Positions 27,501-39,500 of a stretch of DNA of 64,000 bases are shown in pieces. The stretch lies in contig NC_049979.1 of assembly GCF_000003815.2 (NCBI RefSeq), positions 29,332,714 to 29,396,713 on the forward strand, read 5' to 3'. Each line of letters begins with the position of its first letter. Position 1 is the stretch's first letter. Source of the stretch: Branchiostoma floridae (lineage: Eukaryota > Chordata > Leptocardii > Amphioxiformes > Branchiostomatidae). Made by a program: the position numbers and the translations under genes. The notes beneath the pieces are model-generated. The model had not been told where the DNA came from and did no database searches. It saw only the letters and a program-made list of their open reading frames with translations.

Positions 27501-30500
27501 TGCTTCTAAATCCATTTGGCACAAGAGAGCATCTGCTTGAAGGCTGTCAGCTGGCACGTTCTTGCTAAGTCGAATGAAATACTTGATGGTATTTAGGGAG
27601 GCCTCCAGATGAATGGGGTACCTCCCTAGTTCTGCCTGTGCTGCGAGATTACTAGCTATTACAGGCTATCCAGATGTGAAATTTGAAAGTCTGCAATATT
27701 CAATACCTCACTTCTGACTCAAATCTAACTGAGTAAACTTTGTACTTCCACCATGAAGTGTGTTTGTTACCAAGCTTGTGTGCCAAAAATAGACTACAAG
27801 TTCTGTCAGACGTGAAGTTGTCAGTAAGTGTTTGTAACCAGGTTGTTTGGGAAGTATGTGTAGCCTGGATGCCAGATACGCTGTGCTACACAAGCCTCTT
27901 CTGCCAGGGAAACAACATGGCCCTGCTAGCAATTGACACGTGGTCTCTAAACTTTATACCATTCTTGAACAAAACACGCACTTTTTAATCTTGACCAAAC
28001 TCAACAGGTGCTGTAAGTTCCTGCCAAAGTTGGGATGCATACTTTATTTGAGGTTATTGCGCGGAAGATAGACCAAGTTGGTGCTACAGTTATTGGAATT
28101 TTGGAAGAATGCAAAACTATACACGTTGTCATGTACATTTTTTTTCTCTCCCTTTTGTAACTTGCGGTAAGCGATTCACAAGTTTATAGAGACAATGCCA
28201 CTGGAGAACACCAACAAATCATTCAAGGCAGCACATTGTTCTAACTCCTTGATTTATGCAAAATTTTGCAAATTATCCTGGGGAAAATAGAAGACAACAA
28301 TCATAGATTTGACTTAATCTAGTTCTAAAAATCTTCAAGTTTGGTAGAGAAGAGGTGCAGACTTCATGTGAGTTTTGCGATTTAGGTTTTAATACCATTA
28401 ATTTGACTAAAACTTGCCCCAAATCAATGTTGCGTCTTCTAATTTTATACTTTATTTGATTATCCTAATGATCTTTTGTGCAGTTCCAACCTAGCATTGC
28501 CTGTGGTAACATTTTCCTTTTGAGCGTTCCGGCTGTAGGCTCTGAAATGTCTGGCCTCCAGGCTAGACTGACTGAGTAGGGGTTGGTTGTATAATCCACT
28601 TGTGTGGGAAGTGTACCAGACAGTATTGGGTCAGGGACTCACGGGCCATGTGACTAAACAGTGACTGGCACTGTACTGTAGGACATGTCGAGTTTTGCTT
28701 GATATCACCATACTCTTTCACTATCTGCATGAAATAGTATGGGACTATAGAAAATGTGTGAGACTATGTGGATAGTTGTAGCCTAGGCATTTGTCAGTCT
28801 CGCAAGAATATGATAGTACATGCATGTATATGGATGTATCTACACATGTGTACAGAAAATGGAGGCTTCTCATTGGCTGAGGGGTATTAGCCATGGGCTA
28901 AGGTGTGGACGCCAGGTGACCTGGAAACAGGACAACAAATAAGATGCCTAGTCAAGATGTCATTGAACTTTGCAAATTAGGGTCATTGAACTTTTACCTA
29001 GTGGTTTAAAAAGAAGTAGTTGATAATGAGTTTAAAATGTAAGACAAAAAAGTTAATTTGTTATCTATCTATCATTTTATATCAAAAGAAATTTTGACTT
29101 CTTGTGCACAATACAGAAAAGTTCAGACCGTAAACTACAGAAACTACTCAAACCCAGGCACAGGAGCTGCATTTTAGGCAGGATTGAAACATGTTCAATG
29201 CATACAAATGTGTGCACATGAACACATATTCTGTTCTTAGTGGAAGTTAGAATGTTGTTGTAAATGATTGATTTTGCGCCTCTTTTTTTGTAGACTGCAG
29301 ACCCAAGTTTACAAAGTCCAATAACCTCATATTTATTGCCCAAGTTAACAGTCACACGGTGTCCACACATTGTTGCAACAAACTTGACTAATAAATCTGA
29401 AAAATTGTATGACCATTTATTATAATAGATCTTATCTTATCTTATAAAGTCTATTGTAAAGGCCTATATGTAGGTGGAGGTGTGGGTTCTAACCAAAACT
29501 GAGTTATACCAAAGACTTGAAAAATAGTACATACTGGTTTCTCTGCTTGGCACTCAATCTAGCAATAACCATGAAGTAAAATGATACACCATATGATAGA
29601 GTGTACTTCTGGTTTTGCATGATGCAATCATCTGTGACTCATGTAGGATTCTGGGAAATGCAATGTCCACTCTGTCCTGGCTTTAGGCCATGTTTTCCGG
29701 GGAAGACAACACAGGGCTGGCCGTATATACATGTATACTGAAACAAGGCTTCATAGAAGAGGTAACCCAAATTTCAATCTTGAAAATTCTTCTCCGCCAG
29801 ACAGTCACAAGGGACTACTTGATGCAAAGAAGATGAGGGGTTGTTCGTCTTAAACTCTGAGAAAAGCTGGCTTTATTAAAGAAACTTCACCTTTCAATTT
29901 GATCCCAGTTTTCTCTTCTATCCATCCGCAAGACCCAATAACTCAGATCTGTCCTTACCCCAACTTAACTGCTGAACTGAACAAAATTCGAACAAAATAG
30001 GAAAGCTTAGACACTACCATTTCTTTCATACCCCACTGAAGTTGCCAAAATATTCAAGGAAAAAAGGATTTTTCTTAGCATGTTAAGGTGGCACTATGAT
30101 GAATTACCATACGCCAACTTTGAACACTCACTGCACAACTCAACTCTGACATCTGCCCTCTAACAGTAGTATGTCGCGGTCAATGGCTCTATGATAAACT
30201 GTGCTCTGAACAGGCACTGGAGGTCTATTGTATAATGCAAACTGTATATTTGTAATTTGTATATTTCATTATCATCCTGCAAAGGACTGGCATTGTGTTG
30301 TGACCTTCTTTCCTCGAACAATGCTGGCTGGTTGGAATTATCATGCATTTAACAGTATATTGGACAAAGCAATAAGGAGAGACTGCATGCTTATTTGCTG
30401 TTGTAGGTGGCTTATTTTCATAATATAATTTTGGTTCACTGTAAATTCCGGAGAGAAAGTCGTCATATTCACGTAATTCGAAACAAGGTGTTTTAGTACA

Positions 30501-33500
30501 GTACGTAGAGGGTTTTATGAATTCAGTTTGAAGCGTTGTCAGGAACGCCCCCTCATACACCCCCTCCCCCGCCCCCATGTAGACTCTTCCAGCATTAGTT
30601 GGGTCTTTGAACACCTGCGCCTGATCCCCATAGTTTTCAGTCCCTTTAAATCAAATGCAGTATCCGTACTCAAAATACCCACTTGCACACTTGCAAATGT
30701 AACCACATTTTGCTTGGCACAACCTAATTCTTAACCCAGGTAGCACAGTGCGCAACCTGAAATTTTACAGTTGGAACACCACTTTTTCTCCACCTACGTG
30801 CATAAGCTTTGTATCTATTTCTTGATAAGATAAAACATAAGTAGTTACCGTTGAAGAGGTTCATCAGTCACGTATGTTTAAGTTACTATCAATTTTCTTC
30901 GAACAATGACTGTTTATTAAGGTAGAGAACGTACCTCCATAAGTAGTTACATATGTAACTGGAAGAAAAGATAATGGATGAGTAGCTGATTTGAAGAAAG
31001 TAATAACTTGGAAGGGGGCAACCTGTAATGCTCAAGGGCCGTCAAGGCGCAACCTGGGTTTTGACTCAGGTTGCCGCCTGGGCAGCCTGACTAACATAAG
31101 GATTTGGAGCACTGAAATACCACGTATATAACTTATAAGTATATTGCCTACAATGGCATGATCCAGTTAGCTACCTAATGCACCAGACTCAGGGGTTACA
31201 ACTTCTATGTCTCTTACTCAGTGACCGTGTAGTATGCTAATGTTGGTGCCAGTAGATTAGTCACCTGGCTTCTAGCCAGCCGTTAAGTGTTTGCCTTTCC
31301 GGAGATGCCTGTCACTGTACAGATGAAGCTGTAGGAAATATGTAATGGCCAATCAGAGACAGGAATGTTCTGAATGTTGGTCTTTTATTTTGTTTTCAGT
31401 GTTAGAAAAGTCCATTGGCCTGATTTCCCGAGGCAAGCGAAAGTGCTGATCAGGCAAGCGCATGTCCTACTGTACTTGCCCGATTGGGCCAATACAATTT
31501 TTCCTTGATTGCAATTTTTCAATGTGTAGATGGGGATAGACGTAGGTTCAATTACAAGCTTTTAAAGTGCTAAATGAAATCTTGTTTGTCTTGGCTCGGC
31601 TTCACGAACGAAGATCGTCTTTCTTGCACTGAAAGATAAAAGGATTTTCTTGGTGCAATTAAAATTGCATAAAAGTACATTTATGTCATTCAAATTTGTG
31701 GCTAGTGAACAGTTGGTTTGGGACAGTAGATTTGTTGTATACACTTTACTTGCCCTCCTTATTTAGCTTTGCAATTTGAAGTGATTGTTTTTGAGATTTC
31801 TGTATAATTATTGTTATTGTGATCCCTGTAAGAAGATATGCAATTGAGCCTTTGGCTGCCAGGTATCCTCAATTTTCAAATAAACCAATCATCATCATCA
31901 TCATCATCATCATCATTGGGAAAGTGAATTTGTTAAAGCTTGTTTAACCCTAAAGTCCTTTTACAAAATATCACAATATGTGACAGGTTTGTGGGTGGGG
32001 CTGAGTGCACAGATGGTCAGAATGGATTGTGGTACATGTAGATAGCCTCTCTCTATCTTTTCTTGTTTACAAAAATGGTGACAGCCAGTCTAGCAACAGC
32101 AACAGCCAGGAGTGTGTTTTAATGGATGTGTCTGTGTACTGGTAGTTCGTACAGCAAAATGGTAGCCTCTCACAGGCTCCACAGGTTGCAAGCAGTACTC
32201 CTCTGGCAAGTTAACTCCTCTGGCATGTTATCTGTCTATTTGGCCAATTTCTACTACATGTATTTTTCAAGCGACCTGTAGGGCCTGATAGAACTCTCTA
32301 TCTCTCTCTATCTCTATCTCTCTCGGTTCTTGACGTTAAGCGCTACGATGGATAAGTGACCTTCCCACCTTGCCCCCTCGTGTGTACGAAGTCTAGCCGG
32401 TTGCATGTTGGATGCAGTTTGTTTGGCTTTCCTTGCAGTTGTCTTATCCTAATGGAGTCTAGTAGAGTCGAGCGAAATGGCATTTTACAAACTCAATCTA
32501 TGATAAGTACATATATTTTAAATTCGCGGTGAAACGGCCGCCACGAAAACCGCGAACATTAAACCACCGCGAGAGTGTATGCATTTACAGTATTCCAGGG
32601 ATCTAAGGAAGCAATTAGGCTAGCCAAAGACAGCTGCATTGGTTTTGTACTATGGGGTCTTTTTGGCCCTAGGGTAGTTTTATAGATCTGTAAAGATGCA
32701 CAGATGTGGGTACCGAAGGGCATATACTAATTACCAGCACATCGTGTACTTCTAGGTTTTCAGTATTGGTTGGAGGCTGATGCAAGTACACAAAAGCAGA
32801 CCTCTAGCTTTGGTTACATGTAAAGCAGAAGTCAGGCATATAGTACTGTGTACCTGAACTCATGTTGAGGTTTAGGTCTAGATTCAGGTTCAGGTACAGC
32901 TCTGGACATAAATGATGTGAGTGCTAGACTGCTAGAAAGATTTTTTTGTGCATGTCCACCACGATTTTACATCCAATTTGAAAAATATACATACTAATAC
33001 TATGTAACATACAACATTCTATACAGTAATACAAAAAGAACAGCAATATTTTAGTATTTTTCCAGTGCAATTTTCACAATCCATGGAACATTTTAGGTGG
33101 TTTACTTAAGAACAAAAGGAGAATATAGTAAGAAATATTTTTTTCCATGTTCGGGACTATTTCCCATCTTTTAGAACTGAACCTAGATGTGTTTTTTTTT
33201 CTAGTCCAGTTCCGTTCCAGTGTACAAGCTTTGTTTATGTACTGCCGTCACATCCTAATGTAATCAACGTAATCAGATAATCCAAACAACAACACAAAGT
33301 GTCAAAACTGATGCATTAATGCAGGTCCACTGATTGTAATTTCATGTACCTACAAGTGACAGTGGGAGGTGCAGTGATTGATTACTAGACTAAACAAACA
33401 GATAATGACTGGACAAATGTGATTATGGAGATGCCATGCCAGATGGAATTATCAAAATGCCTTCTGAGCTGAAACTAGTTCCATGTGAGAATCTTATTAT

Positions 33501-36500
33501 AGAGTCAACGTGGTTACATACTAGCAATAGTCTGAGTCATATTTTCTTCATTCTTGTGTAAAATATGAATGAGGTGTAAATACAGAATACGACTCAGCAT
33601 ATTTTGTATCGCCCAAGTTACCAGCTTGACTGCAAGTACTGGGATTTGGGGGGGGGGGGCTGGGACCTAGGGTGATGCGGAATACACCATATTGTATTCT
33701 TTTTACGTCATACACCCCCTAGAAAACAATCTTTTTAATGCAAAATGCCCCAGAAATTGAGAAAATTTGTTGTCTTATTGAAATATTGTAACAACATTAA
33801 ATCCAATGTCCAAATCCGTTTTTTTATATTTTTGACATCAGTACTTAGTGCATGGGAAGTGTGTTTAAATTATTCTATGGAAGCTCATGTGATACAAATA
33901 GAAGCCAAAGTGTGATAACGCAAACTGTGACTTGCTCAATGTTATCGCACCCCAGGTATGACATATTGATAAATACATGTATCAACTTCAAATGACACCT
34001 GTGTGATAACCCAAAGTATCACGTGGTTGACTGTTATCGCACCCCAGGTATGACATGATGATAATGATGACATATTGATAAATACATGTATCAACTGTAA
34101 ATGATACTGTAAATGTTTGCGGTGGATTTACTTTCACACCTCTTAGTCTTAGAATTGCAGGCAGCAAAGGAAAGGGCAGCAAAAATGCTGACAGTTTATG
34201 TCCACGACATGTTTTGTTTAATTTGGTTAATGGAGAGGGTAGGGCATGATTAGGTCTATACAAGTCATGACTACTAGTTCCTGTCACCATTTCTTTCTTG
34301 ATTATGTTATGGTTGCTGCATGGCTGGCTTTTTATGTTTCTTTGATAGGGAAAACATATTGTTTGTCCTTCTATTTATGTCTTCTTCTGTCATGAACCAA
34401 TCAGAGCTAAGAGCTGCTGTTACGCCAAATACAAACAATTATATGTTTGCGATAGCAAAATCAGTATTGATAATTACAGGTTTGTGATAGCAAAACCTGT
34501 GTTGATTTTGTAAAAAGTAGTTTACTAGGAGGGAAACATTCTAACTTTTAAAACCATTTCTTATCTGTGTGTTTTTAGGAGATGCCCCTGGTATGACAGC
34601 AGTGATGGACAGCCTGGTGACCAGCGTACAGGCTGCCAAGCTGTCAGACGTGGAGATGCAGCAGCTGGTCGACATCATGCTGACCAAGCAGGGCAGGAAG
34701 GCCTCCGACTGGGCCAAGGTCAGCCATTGGTTGAAATCAATGTGTATCATCAAGGCAGAGTGGTGTATTTGTGCCTTGGAACATGGCTACTTACCATCAG
34801 CCAATCAGAAGTGTGGATTTCTGAAATCCACCGTTCTGATTGGCTGATGGTAAGTAGCCATCAAGGCTTGAAATGTAGTGCACTATTGTGCAACCAAGCT
34901 TGGAGATATGCAACTAAATGTATTTGTACTGTGGGTTCACTGGCAATAGATAGATAGATGGTTTATTGCGTAACAGTTGTATCGGTGAAAATGTATGGCA
35001 ATGTATAGACAACAAAAGTTACAGTCTAATACTACACATATACGTTATGTCACAACAATTTCAGTTACTACAATACTAGTGAACTACATTGAGTGGAATC
35101 TACGTTTGGTAATAAAGGGAACTATTACATACATAAGATTGAGTACTGTAAATGCAGAAATGTTCGCGGTGGATTAATGTTCGCGGTTTTCGTGGTGACC
35201 ACTTCACTGCGAACTTAAAACCATCGCGAAAATTTTTCTATTATGGTATTAGCCTGCAGTCTATGGTGTTACCGCGAAAATAAAACCACCGCGAAAAGTC
35301 ACTTTTCTCGCTACCGCGAAATTAAATCCCCGCGAACTTAAATGCATTTACAGTATTTCTATGCTATTACTATTAGCGGCATGATATTTGTCAATAGAGA
35401 TACAGGCAAAACTGCCCCAAAAGCCACCCAGGTCTATGTGGACAGGTGGCCACTCAATGGGATTCCCATTGCTTGTGCCAATGGCAAAAATTATCTAAAG
35501 AACCACCAATACTGTAAATGCATTTAAGTTCGCGGGGATTTAATTTCGCGGTAGCGGGAAATGGACTTTTCGCGGTGGTTTTAATTTCGCGGTAGCACCA
35601 TGCACTGTAGTCTTTTGCTGTTATGGAAAATGTTCGCGGTGGTTTTAAATTCGCGGTGAAGCGGCCGCCGCGAAAACCGCGAAAATTAATCCACCGCGAA
35701 CATTTCTGCATTTACAGTAAGTGGTCATATTGAGCAGGTGGTCCTTATGTAGAGGTGGTCACTTGGACAGATTTGACTACATATTTGTGTTTGATATTTT
35801 ACATATTGATATTGATCCCTCTTGTATTCTACAGGCTGGACAGAAAGCAGACTCTGTGAAGAAAGATGATGTAGAGAAGAAGCTCCAAGATGGTAAAGTG
35901 ATATTTGCTTCTTGAGGATTTAACACTACACACAGTAGTAGTAGTGGTTTACCTGTTTATATAAGGGATGTGTACCTAGACATAACATCAAGCACAGGGA
36001 CAGGAATTGGTGACAAAGGATAAGGTACAGGTAAGAAAATATTCTTGAAGTGATAAAGACTGATCAAAAAGACTCCTAGAGAACATAACTATCCAGAATT
36101 TTGAATGTCTACATATCTTCTTGGTGCAATGGCCGAGTGGGTAGAGTAATCGCCTTGCATTCGGTAGGTTGTGATTTCGATCCCCGGCCGAGTCATACCA
36201 AAGACTTTAAAAATGGTACATGCTGCTTTCTCTGCTTAGCACTCAGCATTCGGGAAAGAGTATGGAAGTTGAACACACACCACTACCAACAGACCAGCCC
36301 CCTGCTGTAGTGGCTTGCACAAATGTGTGGCTCAAGGGCACCTCGAAATGGAGATGGGCGCCACCCTAAGCATCTGCACAGATGTATGGGCAACTTTAAC
36401 TTCCAGGCCTCGAAATTCATTTTTGGGATTAGGTGCACTGGTGAAAAATGTTTGGGTGCACCACTTAAATTTAAGTAGAATGTCAGAAAATCCTAATAGT

Positions 36501-39500
36501 AAAACTTAGTTACAAGCTATAGAATTCTTAAACAAGTACCATGACAGACATTTTTATTATCTTTCTAACACTTTGTAGATGTCAAGAAGAATATGATGTG
36601 TACAAGTATACTTTGATATCTTTACATACATAAGTCTATGAAAATATTTGGGCGCACCATGTGCACCCACAGAAAATAATTAGGTACACAGCTCCAATTT
36701 TAGGTGCACCTGGGTGCACATGCACCCAGTATTTCGGGCCCTGACTTCATATATCTTCTTCTTTTCTCTGAACAGAGCAAAAGCAGGTTCTTGCAGCCCA
36801 TCAGAAGATGAAGGAGCTGAGGCAGGAGTTGCAGCAGGAGCGCGTGCGGTTCTCCACCCAGGAGACAGCCCTGCAGCAGAAGGTTTCCCAGCAGCAGCAG
36901 GAGATCCAGGCGCTCTACACCCGCATGAAGACCACCCACGAGCAGCACCTGGCAGAGAACCAGAAGCTGCACAACCAGCTGGCCGAGATCCAGACCAACA
37001 GCAGCCAGGAGGCACACATTGTACAGCTGCAAGAGGTAACCATGCCGCAAACTGGTGTCAGATGTTGAAAAATCATGAGTAAATGTGCTGCTTCTTTAGT
37101 ATTTAGAAGCAGTGTAAAACTTTACCCTTTAAAACTAGTCATGAATGTGGGCAAGTGAAAGCAAGTAACACTGAAAGACAGTTGTTTCTGTGTGGTTTGC
37201 TTACCTGAAGATGTAAAGCTACATCAGTATATGTAGAATACAACACGATTTATTCTGTATTGCCTGAGGTACCAGCCCAACGGTTGGGCAAATCACCCAA
37301 AGGCTGGAGGATGATCTGACCTGCAGATTGGCTGGGGCTGAGGGTGATACAGAATACACCATGTCTTGGCAAATCCTGTTTTTTTTTTAATTTTGCGAAC
37401 GTCTTACTCCATTTGTGTGAAGTGCATTTGATTTATTAAAAGTACAGGCGCATGTGATAAGCCCTAACCTCACCTGGTCCAGAACACCCATATCTAATAT
37501 TATCTACTCTGTTACAGGAAAACAAGATCCTTAAGTCTGCTGTGAATGAGGCCACCAAGGGGTGAGTGTTCTTGTTTTGTACTATTTGTAGCATTGTTCG
37601 TTCTTCATGTTCGTTCAGACATCAATCATCGATGTGAAATCATGTGGAGCAGTGGCAGCGTGTTTTCCTTGGAAGTGAGAGTTCGAATCCGGCTACGTGT
37701 CACCAATCTTCTGCATTTGGGGAAGGCACTTTACACTCTACTCAGGTGAAAATGAGTGCTTAGCTCTGGCTAGAGCCGTCTTTCAGATAGGACGTAGAAT
37801 GGAGGTCCCGTGTCTGGGGAGAGCCATACCCCAGGCTAAGTCGGCCCACCCAATAACCCAATAATCATTTGCAGCATGTTCAAGTCTTGGTTCTCATGAC
37901 TCTAAAATCCTCCACAGAACGGAGATGCGCATCCAGAACGACCTTGCCAACCTGCGTACGGAGCATGCCCGGCTGAAGAACGAGTACAACTCCATCCAGG
38001 CACGCCTGCAGGCGGAGGAGGACGGGCGCAGGAAGGCGGAGACCTCTCTCACGGAGGCACAGCAGCAGGTCAGGCAGGTGCACGCCAGCCAGGTGAGGGC
38101 TCATCAATGTTGATTTGGTTATGTGTATAACATTGTCAGGGAACTCGAATACTGATGTGGCCATGTTAATGAGATTGAAAGGATGACATTCTCTGGGAAC
38201 TCCAAAACTGATGCAAGCATACAAATAAAAACAAAGGTACCCAAAACAAAGTTTTTATTATGAAATGTAGTTGTTTAGAATGGTTGAACAAATGGCAAAA
38301 CAGTATGGTATACAGATTGACAAAACAAATTCTTCATTTTTGTTCTTTCACATCTTCTTTGTCTTGACATTTGCAATTCAATATTTTTTCGTAACTTACA
38401 GCATACACTTGCTCAGTTTGCAGCAGCTTTGTACCTACCTACCTACCTGCAGCAGCTTTGTACAATGTACAGTATTGTCTAATACATCTTTTGTTTGAAG
38501 CAGACAGACAAAAATTGATGCGCACTCTGATGTCATTCATATCATTGAATCAGTATGACATAAGTTGTTCACTTCACCCATACTTCCCTTGTGTTACACT
38601 GAGTAAATGTTGGTGTAATCTATTGTTTAGAGTGGCTATTTTCCTTGCTGTAAAGTCCTACTGTTTTTTTTCCAGTAGCAGCCCATAGTTTAAAATTCAT
38701 TAGGTGAATGATTTGTATTGGCTTCTTTAGCAACTTCTTAACAACTTGTACAGCCAGTAGTGTGCTTTTATGTTATTTCACACTTAAAAGCATCTGATTG
38801 TTATGTCCTCCATGCAGCGTGATGCTGAATCCTCGCTCACCAAGCGACTGAATGAAGTCACCGAGCAGCTGAGGAAGTCTGAAGCGAAGAACAACGCCAT
38901 GGGTTCTGACATCAAGAAGTCAAAGGTGAGAATAACTCAAGAAACGGTTGTTTTGCTTGGTTGATTATTAGGAGATTTTAGAGTTTCTTTGTTTCATATA
39001 AAAGAGGATTGTTGTGTTGATTGTTTGTATATTCATGTCAATTCTATGGTATGTGTGCATGGTATGTAGACTCTCGTCCTGAAGGTTGTTTGCAATACAG
39101 TTTTTGTTGCCACATCTCTCTTGTATATCTGTATGTGTATGTTCTGTTGGTGAGTATTTGTAGAGTCGTCACAGTGTGGTATGTAGGGCACAGGACGCTC
39201 ATGGAAATCTGTATTGGAGATAGAGTAAAGATTGTCAAGTTCGGGGTGTTATGTCATATGTGAAACATTCCAGGTCGTAACGACTAACCTGACACTAGCC
39301 TGCTGTCTCTTTAAGAGACTTTGAGACATAAAAAAGGTTTCAAGTGACCTTAAAGTCTAATTTCAACAATTTCAATATGACACATTTGTTTCCAATTACA
39401 TTTTACAATTTAGGGACTAACCACTTCAAGTTAGGGACCTAAAAGATGGACCAAAATCTCTCTTTTTTTAAAAATGAAATATGAAAATATATACCCTACA

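Larger units (their letters stand above)
24525..34578 (+). other. RRBP1 intron 1 (10 kb)
   Basis: Holds an inverted-repeat element (26060-26349), a LINE 3' fragment (26750-27665), a SINE fragment (29470-29580), an unexplained minus-strand frame (30225-30640), an (ATC)n run (31887-31917), a (TCTCTA)n run (32298-32325), a GCGG-MITE fragment (32517-32592) and a tandem duplication (33905-34105). I see no further gene in 24600-26000, 27700-29450 or 30700-33500. Confidence 0.75.

Noticed and set aside
29077-29370. 97-codon minus-strand frame in RRBP1 intron 1
   Set aside because: AT-rich, no motif, no splice context; weaker than the frame at 30225-30640.
36680-37050. Two overlapping minus-strand frames of 111-116 codons
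   Set aside because: Antisense of RRBP1 exon 4; Leu/Cys-rich composition is the mirror of Gln/Glu-rich coiled coil.
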